Counted from the first letter of the stretch, positions 25,852-35,592 are shown. The stretch is DNA of 64,000 nt from Streptomyces sp. Edi2 (GCF_040253635.1 NZ_JBEJGX010000003.1:2232001-2296000); one strand, 5' to 3'. Translations and numbers: made by a program. Notes: generated by a model from the letters alone, not told the origin.

Positions 25852-26146
25852 AGCGAGAGGCATTGACGGGACGAGTAGCGCCGTACGCAGCCAGCAGCGA
25901 CCCGGGGACGGTGGAAGCCCGGGGGCGTGCACGATGTGAAGATCACCCCGGAGCCGCCGGAAGAAAGCGCTGGACAGTGGGCCCCGCCCACGGGCCTCGG
26001 GCCGCCCAGGGCGAGTAGAACCGGCAGCGCGACCCCAATGAGGGGGCGGTGCAGCGGCACCGCCAAGGAGGGTGGTACCGCGGGAGCGCAGGCTCTCGTC
26101 CCTCCGGACGGAGAACGCAGCAGGTGTCCGCCGGAGGAAGCCCCCG
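25852..26146 (+). ncRNA. T-box leader controlling ileS at the level of translation
   Basis: The T-box core AGGGTGGTACCGCG is at 26069-26082. CCTCC at 26101-26105 can pair in two exclusive ways: with GGAGGG at 26067-26072 (antisequestrator, ribosome site free) or, extended by GGAC/GTCC, with GGAGG at 26133-26137, which is the ileS Shine-Dalgarno (sequestrator, start blocked). There is no terminator-plus-T-run, consistent with translational T-boxes in actinobacteria. A candidate Ile specifier ATC lies at 25942-25944. Uncharged tRNA(Ile) should therefore raise ileS translation. Confidence 0.88.
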
Positions 26147-29100
26147 ATGAGTCCGCAGCCCCAGTACCGCCAGGTACCCGCCCAGGTAGACCTCCCCGCC
26201 CTCGAGCACGCCGTGCTCGAGTTCTGGCAGGAACAGAAGATCTTCGCCCGTACCCTCCAGCAGTCCGAGGGACGGCCCGAGTGGGTCTTCTACGAGGGCC
26301 CCCCGACCGCCAACGGCATGCCCGGCGCGCACCACATCGAGGCGCGCGTCTTCAAGGACGTCTTCCCCCGGTTCCGCACGATGCAGGGCTACCACGTCGA
26401 CCGCAAGGCCGGCTGGGACTGCCACGGCCTCCCGGTCGAGCTGGCCGTGGAGAAGGAGCTGGGCTTCAACGGCAAGAAGGACATCGAGGCGTACGGCATC
26501 GCCGAGTTCAACGCCAGGTGCCGCGAGTCGGTGACCCGCCACACCGACGCCTTCGCCGAGCTCACGACCCGGATGGGCTACTGGACCGATCTGGACGCCC
26601 CGTACCGCACGATGGACCCCGACTACATCGAGTCGGTGTGGTGGTCGCTGAAGGAGATCTTCAACAAGGGCCTGCTGGTCCAGGACCACCGCGTCGCCCC
26701 CTGGTGCCCGCGCTGCGGCACCGGCCTGTCGGACCACGAGCTGGCCCAGGGCTACGAGAACGTCGTCGACCCCTCGGTCTTCGTCCGCCTCCCGCTGACG
26801 TCCGGCCCGCTCGCCGGCCGGGCCGCGCTGCTGATCTGGACGACCACCCCCTGGACTCTGGTCTCCAACACCGCGGTCGCCGCGCACCCCGACGTCACCT
26901 ATGTCATCGCCACCGACGGCAACGAGCAGCTGGTCGTCGCCGAGCCGCTGCTGGAGAAGGCGCTCGGCGAGGGCTGGACCACCACCGGCGAGTCGTTCAC
27001 CGGCCGCGAGATGGAGCGCTGGGCCTATGAGCGCCCCTTCGGCCTCGTCGAGCTGGAGGGCGCCAATATCGTCGTCACCGCCGAGTACGTCACCACCGAT
27101 GACGGCACCGGCCTCGTCCACCAGGCCCCGGCCTTCGGTGAGGACGACCTCAGGACCTGCAAGGCGTACGGCCTGCCGGTGATCAACCCGGTCCGCCCGG
27201 ACGGCACCTTCGAGGAGGAACTGCCCCTGGTTGGCGGCCAGTTCTTCAAGAAGGCCGACGAGGCGCTGGTCGCCGACCTCGACGCCCGCGGCCTGCTCTT
27301 CCGGCACCTCGCCTACGAGCACAGCTACCCGCACTGCTGGCGCTGCCACACCGCGCTGCTCTACTACGCCCAGCCGTCGTGGTACATCCGCACCACCGCG
27401 GTCAAGGACGCCCTGCTGCGGGAGAACGAGAACACCAACTGGTTCCCCGACTCCGTCAAGCACGGCCGCTTCGGCGACTGGCTCCAGAACAACATCGACT
27501 GGGCGCTGTCCCGCAACCGCTACTGGGGCACCCCGCTGCCCGTCTGGCGCTGCGAGGAGAACCACCTCACCTGCGTCGGCTCGCTCACCGAGCTGACCGA
27601 GCTGACCGGCACCGACCAGTCGGACCTCGACCCGCACCGCCCGTACATCGACGCGGTCACCTTCGCCTGCCCGACGTGCCAGGGCACCGCGACCCGCGTC
27701 CCGGAGGTCATCGACGCCTGGTACGACTCGGGCTCGATGCCGTTCGCGCAGTGGGGCTACCCGTACCGCAACAAGGAGCTGTTCGAGAAGCGCTACCCGG
27801 CGCAGTTCATCTCGGAGGCCATCGACCAGACCCGCGGCTGGTTCTACACCCTGATGGCCGTCGGCACGCTCGTCTTCGACAAGTCCTCGTACGAAAACGT
27901 GGTCTGCCTCGGTCACATCCTCGCCGAGGACGGCCGGAAGATGTCCAAGCACCTGGGCAACATCCTCCAGCCGATCCCGCTCATGGACCAGCACGGCGCC
28001 GACGCGGTCCGCTGGTTCATGGCGGCCGGCGGCTCCCCCTGGGCCGCCCGCCGGGTGGGCCACGGCACCATCCAGGAGGTCGTGCGCAAGACGCTGCTGA
28101 CGTACTGGAACACCGTCGCCTTCCAGGCGCTGTACGCCCGTACGTCGAACTGGGCGCCCTCCGCCGCCGACCCGGCCCCAGCCGACCGGCCGCTGCTGGA
28201 CCGCTGGCTGCTCGGTGAGCTGAACACCCTGGTCGAGCAGGTCACCGAATCCCTGGAATCCTTCGACACCCAGCGCGCCGGCAAGCTCCTCTCCTCCTTC
28301 GTCGACGACCTCTCCAACTGGTACGTCCGCCGCTCGCGCCGCCGCTTCTGGCAGGGCGACGCGGCCGCGCTGCGCACGCTCCACGAGGTCATCGAGACGG
28401 TCACCCGGCTTATGGCCCCGCTCACCCCGTTCATCACCGAGCGGGTCTGGCAGGACCTGGTCGTCCCGGTCGCCCCCGAGGCCCCGGAGTCCGTCCACCT
28501 CGCCGGCTGGCCGGTCGCCGACCGGACGCTCATCGACCCGGCGCTGTCCGGCCAGATGCAGCTGGTGCGCCGGCTGGTCGAGCTGGGCCGGGCGACCCGT
28601 GCCGAGTCGGGGGTGAAGACCCGCCAGCCGCTGTCCCGCGCGCTGGTGGCGGCCCACGGCTTCGCGGGCCTGCCCGAGGACCTGCGCACTCAGATCACCG
28701 AGGAGCTGAACGTCAGTTCGCTGGCGGCGCTGTCGGAGGTGGGCGGCTCCCTGGTCGACACCACCGCCAAGGCGAACTTCCGTGCCCTGGGCAAGCGTTT
28801 CGGCAAGGGCGTGCAGGCGGTCGCCAAGGCCGTCGCCGCCACGGACGCCGCCGCCCTCTCGCTCGCCCTGCGCGACGGCACGGCGAGTGTCGAGGTCGAC
28901 GGGGAGACCGTCGCGCTCGCCCCCGACGAGGTCATCATCACCGAGACCCCGCGCGAGGGCTGGTCGGTGGCCTCCGACGCCGGTGCCACGGTCGCCCTCG
29001 ACCTGGAGATCACCCCGGAGCTGCGCCGGGCGGGCCTGGCCCGCGACGCGATCCGGCTGATCCAGGAGGCCCGTAAGAACAGCGGCCTGGACGTCGCCGA

Positions 29101-29284
29101 CCGGATCGCGCTGCGCTGGCGGTCCACCGACGAGGAGGTGCAGACGGCGCTGACCGACCACGCCGGCCTGATCTCCGACGAGGTGCTCGCCGACGACTTC
29201 ACCCCCGGCGAGGCGGACGGTTCCTACGGCCCCGCGTTCACCGACGAGAGCCTGGCCCTCACGTTCCAGCTGCGCAAGGCCTGA
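26147..29284 (+). CDS. ileS: Isoleucyl-tRNA synthetase, IleRS2-like, with GxHH signature
   Basis: 1045 aa; ATG at 26147 follows GGAGGAA. Class I synthetase with the CP1 editing domain (WTTTPWTLVSNTAVAAHP), KMSKH at about 598-602, tRNA-binding helical domain and C-terminal extension. The usual HxGH catalytic signature is replaced by GAHH at residues 60-63 (NGMPGAHHIEAR), the swapped GxHH form described in some mupirocin-hyper-resistant IleRS2 enzymes. WDCHGLPVE follows. It charges tRNA(Ile) in the cytoplasm and is the only ileS in this window, regulated by the T-box upstream. A strong terminator follows. Confidence 0.95.
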   Translation: MSPQPQYRQVPAQVDLPALEHAVLEFWQEQKIFARTLQQSEGRPEWVFYEGPPTANGMPGAHHIEARVFKDVFPRFRTMQGYHVDRKAGWDCHGLPVELAVEKELGFNGKKDIEAYGIAEFNARCRESVTRHTDAFAELTTRMGYWTDLDAPYRTMDPDYIESVWWSLKEIFNKGLLVQDHRVAPWCPRCGTGLSDHELAQGYENVVDPSVFVRLPLTSGPLAGRAALLIWTTTPWTLVSNTAVAAHPDVTYVIATDGNEQLVVAEPLLEKALGEGWTTTGESFTGREMERWAYERPFGLVELEGANIVVTAEYVTTDDGTGLVHQAPAFGEDDLRTCKAYGLPVINPVRPDGTFEEELPLVGGQFFKKADEALVADLDARGLLFRHLAYEHSYPHCWRCHTALLYYAQPSWYIRTTAVKDALLRENENTNWFPDSVKHGRFGDWLQNNIDWALSRNRYWGTPLPVWRCEENHLTCVGSLTELTELTGTDQSDLDPHRPYIDAVTFACPTCQGTATRVPEVIDAWYDSGSMPFAQWGYPYRNKELFEKRYPAQFISEAIDQTRGWFYTLMAVGTLVFDKSSYENVVCLGHILAEDGRKMSKHLGNILQPIPLMDQHGADAVRWFMAAGGSPWAARRVGHGTIQEVVRKTLLTYWNTVAFQALYARTSNWAPSAADPAPADRPLLDRWLLGELNTLVEQVTESLESFDTQRAGKLLSSFVDDLSNWYVRRSRRRFWQGDAAALRTLHEVIETVTRLMAPLTPFITERVWQDLVVPVAPEAPESVHLAGWPVADRTLIDPALSGQMQLVRRLVELGRATRAESGVKTRQPLSRALVAAHGFAGLPEDLRTQITEELNVSSLAALSEVGGSLVDTTAKANFRALGKRFGKGVQAVAKAVAATDAAALSLALRDGTASVEVDGETVALAPDEVIITETPREGWSVASDAGATVALDLEITPELRRAGLARDAIRLIQEARKNSGLDVADRIALRWRSTDEEVQTALTDHAGLISDEVLADDFTPGEADGSYGPAFTDESLALTFQLRKA

Positions 29285-29307
29285 CCGCCCCCGCGGTCAC
29301 CACGACC

Positions 29308-29348
29308 GGCGAAGCCCCCCGGTGCAGCCCGCACCGGGGGGCTTCGCC
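29308..29348 (+). terminator. Strong terminator of ileS
   Basis: GGCGAAGCCCCCCGGTGC (29308-29325) pairs perfectly over 18 bp with 29331-29348 around a 5-nt loop, 24 nt after the stop codon. Confidence 0.85.
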
Positions 29349-29391
29349 GTCCCCGCGGGCGCCCCGGCCCCCGCGCGCAAGTACACACAAA

Positions 29392-29433
29392 AGGGCCGGG
29401 CCCCGAAGGAGTGTTCCCTCGGGGCCCGGCCCT
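29392..29433 (-). terminator. Terminator of divIVA
   Basis: AGGGCCGGGCCCCGA (29392-29406) pairs with TCGGGGCCCGGCCCT (29419-29433). On the minus strand it ends in TTTTG, so it works in the divIVA direction, 30 nt after the stop. Confidence 0.85.
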
Positions 29434-29462
29434 GATTGCCGACTCTGCGCGCTACGCGGACG

Positions 29463-30584
29463 TCAGTTGTCGTCCTCGTCGATGAGGAAGCCGCGCATCG
29501 GCGACGGCGTCTGCTGCATCGGCTGCGGGCTCTGCGGCCGCACCGGAGCCATCGGCTGGGTCATCGCCGGCGACATCTGCTGCTGGCCGCCGTAGGACGG
29601 ACCACCGTTGGACTGGCCGGCCATGGAGTGGTTGCCACCCATCTGCTGGCCGCCACCCATCGTGTGGTTGCCGCCGCCCATGCTGCCGGCACCGGCCGAC
29701 GCCATCGACGGGGACGGCGGCAGCGAAGCGGCAGCCGGGGTCCGCGGCGGGGCCAGCGAGTCGTCCGCCTGGTTCTCCAGCTGACGCAGCTGGCTCTCCA
29801 GGTAGGACTTCAGCCGGGTGCGGTACTCGCGCTCGAAGCCGCGCAGGTCCTCGACCTTGCGCTCCAGCGTCGCGCGGGCCGACTCCAGCGAGCCCATCGC
29901 CACGCGGTGCTTCTCCTGCGCGTCCCGCTCCAGCGCGTCGGCCTTGGCGCGGGCGTCCCGCTCCAGGCCCTCGGCACGGCTGCGTGCCTCGCCGACGATC
30001 TTGTTGGCCTCGGAACGGGCCTCCGCGATCGCCTGGTCGGCGGTCTGCTGTGCCAGCGACAGCACGCGTGCCGCGCTGTCACCGCCCGGGCCGCCCTGCT
30101 GGCCGCCGGGGCCGGGCAGCTGCGGTCCGCCGGGACCGCCCATCGGGCCGCCCATGGGACCGCCGGGACCCATCGGACCGGGGCCGTGCGGGCCCTGCGG
30201 GCCGGGGCCGTGGCCACCGGGACCAGGAGGCAGCTGCGGTGCACCACCAGGCAGTTGGGGAGGGCCACCCATCCCCTGCTGCTGCTGCGGCGGGACCGGC
30301 TGCGGACCGGATATGGCGGCGGGCACAGGGGCCCCGGGCCTCTGCTGCTGCTCCTGCTGCTGCTGGTCCGGTCCCTTGCGCAGCCCCTGCTGCTGCTGGT
30401 TCTGCGCGGCGGCGCGGGTGGCAGCGGCCAGCTTGGCGCGAAGGTCCTCGTTCTCCCGCAGGAGCCGGGTCAGTTCGGCTTCGACCTCATCGAGGAAGGC
30501 ATCGACCTCGTCCTCGTCATAGCCTTCTCGGAGGCGGACGGTCGTGAACTGCTTGTTCCGCACGTCCTCGGGGGTCAACGGCAT
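29463..30584 (-). CDS. divIVA: Polar growth protein DivIVA
   Basis: 373 aa, ATG with GAGGTGAAG upstream. The conserved N-terminal membrane-binding domain is [41 protein letters not shown], running into a first coiled coil (to about residue 60). A long Gln/Pro/Gly-rich linker (about 60-170) separates it from a second coiled coil (about 180-265, alternating [16 protein letters not shown]). The tail is Gly/Met/Gln-rich. DivIVA marks hyphal tips and directs apical wall synthesis; it is essential in Streptomyces. It closes the dcw cluster and has its own terminator. Confidence 0.96.
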   Translation of the reverse strand: MPLTPEDVRNKQFTTVRLREGYDEDEVDAFLDEVEAELTRLLRENEDLRAKLAAATRAAAQNQQQQGLRKGPDQQQQEQQQRPGAPVPAAISGPQPVPPQQQQGMGGPPQLPGGAPQLPPGPGGHGPGPQGPHGPGPMGPGGPMGGPMGGPGGPQLPGPGGQQGGPGGDSAARVLSLAQQTADQAIAEARSEANKIVGEARSRAEGLERDARAKADALERDAQEKHRVAMGSLESARATLERKVEDLRGFEREYRTRLKSYLESQLRQLENQADDSLAPPRTPAAASLPPSPSMASAGAGSMGGGNHTMGGGQQMGGNHSMAGQSNGGPSYGGQQQMSPAMTQPMAPVRPQSPQPMQQTPSPMRGFLIDEDDN

Positions 30585-30633
30585 CTCTACTTCACCTCAA
30601 CGTAGTCGTCGGCAATCGGCAAGACCGTATCGT

Positions 30634-30927
30634 TCACACCAACAACACCGTCCTCACGACGGTGATCAGGATGTACACGATGATCATCAATACGAAGAAG
30701 GACAGATCGAGCGCCACGCCCCCGAGACGCAGCGGCGGGATTACCCGCCGCAGAAGCTTGAGTGGCGGATCAGTGACAGTGTAGGCGGCCTCAAGAACGA
30801 CCACCATCGCCTTGCCGGGTTGCCATGAACGGGCGAACTGGAAGACATAGTCCATCACCAGCCGGAAGATCAACACGATCAGGAAGCAGTACAGCGCGAT
30901 GTAGATCACCTGACCAAAGACACTCAT
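30634..30927 (-). CDS. YggT family membrane protein
   Basis: 97 aa with hydrophobic segments at about 4-22 and 72-96 and the family motif DPPLKLLRRVIPPLRLGGVALDLS between them. Its place between sepF and divIVA is conserved in Gram-positive bacteria. The molecular function is unsettled; links to osmotic tolerance and division have been proposed for the family. 49 bp to divIVA and 71 bp from sepF suggest one transcript. Confidence 0.9.
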   Translation of the reverse strand: MSVFGQVIYIALYCFLIVLIFRLVMDYVFQFARSWQPGKAMVVVLEAAYTVTDPPLKLLRRVIPPLRLGGVALDLSFFVLMIIVYILITVVRTVLLV

Positions 30928-30998
30928 CTCGCGCAGTCCCTCTCCCCTTGCCTTGCTTCTGTGTTGGCCTCACGGCCCGGTGTGCCCGGTGTTGCGTC

Positions 30999-31619
30999 TC
31001 AGCTCTGGTTGAAGAACCCGCCCTCTGCGATACGGGCCTTGTCCTCCGCCGTGACATCGACGTTAGCAGGCGACAACAGGAACACCTTCTGCGTCACCCG
31101 CTCGATGCTGCCGTGAAGACCAAACACCAAACCGGCCGCAAAGTCGACAAGTCGCTTCGCGTCGGTGTCGTCCATCTCCGTCAGATTCATGATCACCGGA
31201 GTGCCCTCACGGAAGTGTTCCCCGATGGTACGGGCTTCGTTGTAGGTCCGTGGGTGGAGTGTAGTGATGCGGTAGGGCTCCCGCTCGGACACAACCTTGG
31301 GCATGATCACCGGTGCGTTCTTCTCCAGATTTGTACGTTCGGGTGTGATGGATGCCACGGGGGCGATTCGCGCGGGTCGTCCGTTTTCCGCGGCGAGCGG
31401 GGCCGGTTCACGTTGCGCCGGAGGTGTCACGGCACGGACGGGTTCCTCCCTTTCGGGGGGAATTTCGGCCTGCACTGGGTGCTGTTGACGCCGCCCCCGG
31501 TCGGGCTCCGGGTCAAGCTCGGGCTCGAACTCGTCATCGGGGTCGAACCCCCGGCCGTCGTACCCATCGTCCTCCACGAGGCCGAGGTAGACCGCCATCT
31601 TGCGCATCGCGCCGGCCAT
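30999..31619 (-). CDS. sepF: Cell division protein SepF
   Basis: 206 aa. The N-terminal amphipathic membrane anchor [14 protein letters not shown] is followed by an acidic linker and the C-terminal SepF domain (about 110-195: [50 protein letters not shown]). It tethers FtsZ filaments to the membrane and shapes the septum. The MAGAM start is usual for Streptomyces SepF. It lies 123 bp downstream of yggS; that gap has TATGGT (minus strand, near 31708) as a possible extra -10. Confidence 0.95.
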   Translation of the reverse strand: MAGAMRKMAVYLGLVEDDGYDGRGFDPDDEFEPELDPEPDRGRRQQHPVQAEIPPEREEPVRAVTPPAQREPAPLAAENGRPARIAPVASITPERTNLEKNAPVIMPKVVSEREPYRITTLHPRTYNEARTIGEHFREGTPVIMNLTEMDDTDAKRLVDFAAGLVFGLHGSIERVTQKVFLLSPANVDVTAEDKARIAEGGFFNQS

Positions 31620-31742
31620 TCTCTGCGTCCTCCGCTCTGTGGTGGATCGGCTCCGTCACCAGGGGCCTTGGATCCACGCGGCCTGCCCGCTTTTTGCGGG
31701 AATGACCATATTTTGTGCTGTGGTCCGACTTGCTTGGCGACG

Positions 31743-32465
31743 TTACCGGAGCCGTGGTCGGACTCCGAGTACCGCAGTGCCGACGCGCACATGTGTCGCC
31801 CCGGCCGCCACGGCTTCTTCGAGGTCCGCGCTCATGCCTGCGGACACCATGGTGGCAGCAGGATGACCGGCGCGCAGGTCGGATGAAATTTCCATGAGCC
31901 GCTCGAAAGCGGCGAGTTCACGTCCGGCGTAGGGCCCGGCCAGCGGGGCGACGGTCATCACACCGTCCAGCCGCAAGCCCTCGGCCCCGGCGATCGCCTC
32001 GGCCAGCGCCCCTACTCCGTCGGGCGCCACCCCGCCGCGCTCGCCCCGCTCCCCCGACTCCGCGTCGAGCGCCACCTGGATCAGACAGCCCAGTTCACAC
32101 CCGGCACGTACCGCCTCCTTGGAGAGGGCGGTGGCGAGCCGGACCCGGTCGACCGATTGCACAATTCCGGCATAACCGGCCACGGAGCGCACCTTGTTGG
32201 TCTGCAGCTGTCCAACAAAATGCCAAGTAAGCGGCAAATCAGCGCATTCAGCGGCCTTGGGTGCCGCCTCCTGATCGCGGTTCTCCGCGACCTGGCGTAC
32301 CCCCAGCTCCGCGAGCAACCGGACATCGCTCGCGGGGTAGGTCTTGGTGACGACGATCAGGGTCACCTCGTCACGCGGCCGGCCTGCCCTGGCACAGGCG
32401 GCGGAGATACGTTCCTCCACCCGCGCCAGGTTCTCGGCCAGTTGCGTCTTGCGGTCATCCGTCAC
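31743..32465 (-). CDS. yggS: PLP homeostasis protein (YggS/PROSC, PLPBP)
   Basis: 240 aa from the GTG at 32463-32465, which overlaps the pgeF stop (GTGA). The PLP-binding Lys is in LIVVTKTYPA (about residue 37), with WHFVGQLQTNKV and MSADLEEAVAAGATHVRVGTAVLG, all family hallmarks. A single alanine-racemase-like barrel that buffers free pyridoxal phosphate. Conserved between sepF and pgeF in actinobacteria. Confidence 0.94.
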   Translation of the reverse strand: MTDDRKTQLAENLARVEERISAACARAGRPRDEVTLIVVTKTYPASDVRLLAELGVRQVAENRDQEAAPKAAECADLPLTWHFVGQLQTNKVRSVAGYAGIVQSVDRVRLATALSKEAVRAGCELGCLIQVALDAESGERGERGGVAPDGVGALAEAIAGAEGLRLDGVMTVAPLAGPYAGRELAAFERLMEISSDLRAGHPAATMVSAGMSADLEEAVAAGATHVRVGTAVLGVRPRLR

Positions 32466-33226
32466 AGCTCGGCCTCCCCCAGCCGCGGTCCGGGGGTGTC
32501 CCCGAGCCATACATAGCTCGCGAGCCGTCCCGTCGTACGGTCGCGCCGGTAAGAGAAGTGGTCGGCGGATTCGCGAGTGCAGATGTGGGAATCCTCACGC
32601 ACCCGTACGCCCGCCGCGGCGAGTTGGGCCCGTACCCCTGCGGTGACGTCCACCGCCGGAGTGCCCCAGCCGGTCACCGCACGGGCCTCGGGTACCACCG
32701 CGGCGACATCGGAGCGCATCGCCTCGGGCACCTCGTAACACCGCCCGCAGATCGCCGGTCCGGTGTACGCGATGATCCGCGGCGGCTCCGCCCCCTGCTT
32801 GACCATGGCCTCGACGACCGCCGGGACCACCCCGGCGACCAGGCCGGGCCGTCCGGCGTGCGCGGCCCCCGCGATCCCGGCGACCGGATCGGCCAGCAGG
32901 ACCGGGGTGCAGTCGGCAGTCAGCACGGCGAGCGCGAGGCCCCGGCGGCCGGTCACCACCGCATCGACACCGGGAACGTCGTCGCCGCACCACGGCCCGT
33001 CGACCACCGCGACGTCCCGGCCGTGCACCTGGTGCATCCAGACCACCGCGGCCGGGTCGAGGCCGAGTTCCGCGGCGGCCCGCGCGCGGTTGGCGTGTAC
33101 GGCCTGGCGGTCGTCGCCGACCGCGCCGCCCAGGTTGAGCTGATCGTACGGAGCGGCGCTCACCCCACCCCACCTGTCGGTGAAGGCGAAGTGCGCGCCG
33201 CTCTCGTGGTGCTGTTGTCCTATCAC
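32462..33226 (-). CDS. pgeF: Peptidoglycan editing factor PgeF (YfiH, multicopper-oxidase-like)
   Basis: 254 aa. The zinc ligands of the family are visible: a His in VWMHQVHG, Cys in LTADCTPVLL and His in GAAHAGRPGL, plus CGRCYEV. Family members remove or prevent incorporation of wrong amino acids in peptidoglycan stems; older names are laccase-domain protein or YlmD. It starts 14 bp after the ftsZ stop and couples to yggS through GTGA. Confidence 0.92.
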   Translation of the reverse strand: MIGQQHHESGAHFAFTDRWGGVSAAPYDQLNLGGAVGDDRQAVHANRARAAAELGLDPAAVVWMHQVHGRDVAVVDGPWCGDDVPGVDAVVTGRRGLALAVLTADCTPVLLADPVAGIAGAAHAGRPGLVAGVVPAVVEAMVKQGAEPPRIIAYTGPAICGRCYEVPEAMRSDVAAVVPEARAVTGWGTPAVDVTAGVRAQLAAAGVRVREDSHICTRESADHFSYRRDRTTGRLASYVWLGDTPGPRLGEAEL

Positions 33227-33240
33227 TTCGGTGCTTTACG

Positions 33241-34473
33241 TCACTTCAGGAAGTCGGGGACGTCCAGTTCCTCGGCCGCGGAGTCCGAGTACGGACGGGC
33301 CGGGGGAACCTGCGGAGCGCTCGCCGGGGTCGGGACCTCGCCCAGCGAGGAGGAAGAGGAGGATTCGGCCGGGGCCGGCTCCTCGTCGCGCACCGGAACC
33401 GAACCCAGTCCGCCGAAGGACGACGAACGCGGCTCCGGCGGGGTGGCCGGACGGCTCGGGGCCGGGGCGGGCTCTTCGCGCTTCTGGGACGACAGCGCCG
33501 ACTGGGCATCGCGGCGGGCCGGCGGCTGACCGCCGTCGAAGCCCGCGGCGATGACCGTCACCCGGACCTCGTCGCCCAGCGCATCGTCGATGACCGCACC
33601 GAAGATGATGTTGGCTTCCGGGTGCGCGGCCTCGCTGACCAGCTGCGCGGCCTCGTTGATCTCGAAGAGACCGAGGTCGGAACCGCCGGAGATGGAGAGC
33701 AGCACCCCGCGGGCGCCGTCGATGGAGGCCTCCAGGAGCGGCGAGGAGATCGCCATCTCCGCGGCGGCCACCGCGCGGTCGTCGCCCCGTGCCGAGCCGA
33801 TGCCCATGAGTGCGGAACCGGCTTCCGACATCACGGACTTGACGTCGGCGAAGTCGAGGTTGATCAGACCCGGGGTGGTGATCAGATCGGTGATGCCCTG
33901 GACACCCGACAGCAGCACCTGGTCCGCGGACTTGAACGCGTCGAGCACGCTCACCTGGCGGTCCGAGATGGACAGCAGCCGGTCGTTGGGGATCACGATG
34001 AGGGTGTCGACCTCTTCGCGCAGCTGCGCGATGCCGTCCTCAGCCTGGTTGGCGCGACGGCGGCCCTCGAAGGTGAACGGCCGGGTGACCACACCGATCG
34101 TCAGGGCGCCCAGTGAACGGGCGATGTTGGCGACGACGGGTGCGCCGCCGGTGCCGGTGCCGCCGCCCTCACCCGCGGTCACGAAGACCATGTCGGCCCC
34201 CTTGAGGACCTCCTCGATCTCCTCGCGGTGGTCCTCGGACGCCTTGCGGCCCACATCCGGGTTGGCGCCGGCGCCGAGTCCGCGCGTCATTTCGCGGCCG
34301 ACGTCGAGCTTGACGTCGGCATCGCTCATCAGCAACGCCTGCGCATCGGTGTTGATCGCGATGAACTCGACGCCCTTGAGCCCGACCTCGATCATCCGGT
34401 TGATGGCGTTCACGCCACCGCCGCCGATGCCGACGACCTTGATGACTGCGAGGTAGTTCTGCGGTGCTGCCAC
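33241..34473 (-). CDS. ftsZ: Cell division GTPase FtsZ
   Basis: 410 aa, GTG start with GAGAGG upstream. Tubulin signature GGGTGTG at 103-109, T7 loop [11 protein letters not shown], Pro/Ser-rich linker from about 315 and the C-terminal peptide ELDVPDFLK that binds partners such as SepF. It polymerises into the Z-ring and, in Streptomyces, into ladders for sporulation septa. The 281-bp upstream gap contains its own promoters. Confidence 0.98.
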   Translation of the reverse strand: MAAPQNYLAVIKVVGIGGGGVNAINRMIEVGLKGVEFIAINTDAQALLMSDADVKLDVGREMTRGLGAGANPDVGRKASEDHREEIEEVLKGADMVFVTAGEGGGTGTGGAPVVANIARSLGALTIGVVTRPFTFEGRRRANQAEDGIAQLREEVDTLIVIPNDRLLSISDRQVSVLDAFKSADQVLLSGVQGITDLITTPGLINLDFADVKSVMSEAGSALMGIGSARGDDRAVAAAEMAISSPLLEASIDGARGVLLSISGGSDLGLFEINEAAQLVSEAAHPEANIIFGAVIDDALGDEVRVTVIAAGFDGGQPPARRDAQSALSSQKREEPAPAPSRPATPPEPRSSSFGGLGSVPVRDEEPAPAESSSSSSLGEVPTPASAPQVPPARPYSDSAAEELDVPDFLK

Positions 34474-34754
34474 GTCGAAGGCCTCTCGCCTCGAGTTACG
34501 TGTCGTCGCCGCACTGCGTGTGGACGCCGACTGATGCCGATGGGACGGTTCGTATCGCCGACCCGAACCCTAACGTTGAAGTTTAGGGTTACCTGTGCCT
34601 GTGTTCCTTGGTTCCAAAGTCCCTTTGGAACGAGACACTAAGTCGACAAGGCGCGCGCGTTCAACGAACACGCCGAACCTCCCGTTTTTCTTTTCACCCT
34701 ATGTGATCACCCATAGTCGTAGCCATCCAGGGTGCTGGCCTGCGGCTGTGGGCG
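34474..34754 (-). promoter_or_regulatory. ftsZ promoter region with two inverted repeats
   Basis: The only large gap inside the dcw core, distinctly less GC-rich than its flanks. Inverted repeat 1: AACCCTAA (34566-34573) and TTAGGGTT (34583-34590). Inverted repeat 2: GTTCCAAAG (34611-34619) and CTTTGGAAC (34623-34631), 3 nt apart. A GACAC (34634-34638), the short WhiA-type motif, lies beside the second. In S. coelicolor several ftsZ promoters, including a sporulation-induced one, lie in this position; I cannot assign individual starts here. Confidence 0.6.
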
Positions 34755-35570
34755 TCAACTCCCGGACACCGCAGGGGCACTGGGGACCGAAACATCGAAG
34801 TGACGTCCGCCGGGTGAAGCTTTCAGCAGCGCGGTCAGCACCTTTGCCTTTTCGGCGCCCTCTTCGCGGCTGCCCCACGCGACCGTGCGGCCGCCGGACA
34901 GTTCGAGGGTGACGGCGTCGTAGGACCGTACACGGACCTTGCGTACGTCCTTGCGCACAGTCGTGGGCAGATCCCGGGTGACCTCGACTGCGGCCCGCCG
35001 CAACCGGTCGATTCCGAACCGGTGCAGACTCGGAGAGTCGGAAGCGGTCATTTCCAGAAGCGGAACGCCCTGGGGAGCCGTACGGACGGTGGCGAACCGG
35101 ACGCCCTCGGCGTCCACTTCGACAAACTCTCCGCCCGCCTGCATCAACAGTTCCGGCGTTCTTTCGGTCACCTTCAGACCGATTGTGTGCGGCCAGGACC
35201 GCTCGACGCCCACGGTCTTGATGCGCGGCAGCCGCGCACGCAGCCGCCGGGCGAGCGCGTCCGTGTCCACGGAGACCAGCGGCTCGTTCATCGGGGCGCG
35301 TGCCGCGGCGACGACCTCATGCGGTGTCAGCACGCGGGTGCCGGTGGCCTCGACGCGTTCCAGCCGGAGCCAGTTCGAGGCGTAGAGCGCCCAGACGCCG
35401 AACGCGCCGAGCAGCACCGCGACGATCGTGATGATGATCAGACTGCGGCGGCCCGGCGCGCGAAGAGGAATGCGCACCCGCCGCAATCCCGTCGCGCGGG
35501 GTGGCGCGGCGGAGGGCGGGCCGGACGGTGACTTCTTCTCGCCGCGTCGGGCGGTTGCCGGTCCGGCCAC
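34755..35570 (-). CDS. ftsQ: Cell division protein FtsQ
   Basis: 271 aa, GTG start. A basic Pro-rich cytoplasmic leader precedes one transmembrane helix at about 43-63 (SLIIITIVAVLLGAFGVWALYAS). The POTRA domain follows (LERVEATGTRVLTPHEVVAAAR), then the FtsQ beta domain (VKVTERTPELLMQAGGEFVEVDAEGV). It links early and late divisome proteins outside the membrane. 22 bp separate it from murG. Confidence 0.94.
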   Translation of the reverse strand: MAGPATARRGEKKSPSGPPSAAPPRATGLRRVRIPLRAPGRRSLIIITIVAVLLGAFGVWALYASNWLRLERVEATGTRVLTPHEVVAAARAPMNEPLVSVDTDALARRLRARLPRIKTVGVERSWPHTIGLKVTERTPELLMQAGGEFVEVDAEGVRFATVRTAPQGVPLLEMTASDSPSLHRFGIDRLRRAAVEVTRDLPTTVRKDVRKVRVRSYDAVTLELSGGRTVAWGSREEGAEKAKVLTALLKASPGGRHFDVSVPSAPAVSGS

Positions 35571-35592
35571 GCTCCCTGCCTTCTCTCGTGCG

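Noticed and set aside
25943..29161. 1072-codon minus-strand frame opposite ileS
   Set aside because: Shadow of ileS third-position GC bias; it also covers the T-box leader.
34566..34590. AACCCTAA/TTAGGGTT as a telomere-like repeat
   Set aside because: Only one inverted pair; Streptomyces telomeres are unrelated palindrome arrays. Treated as an operator candidate.
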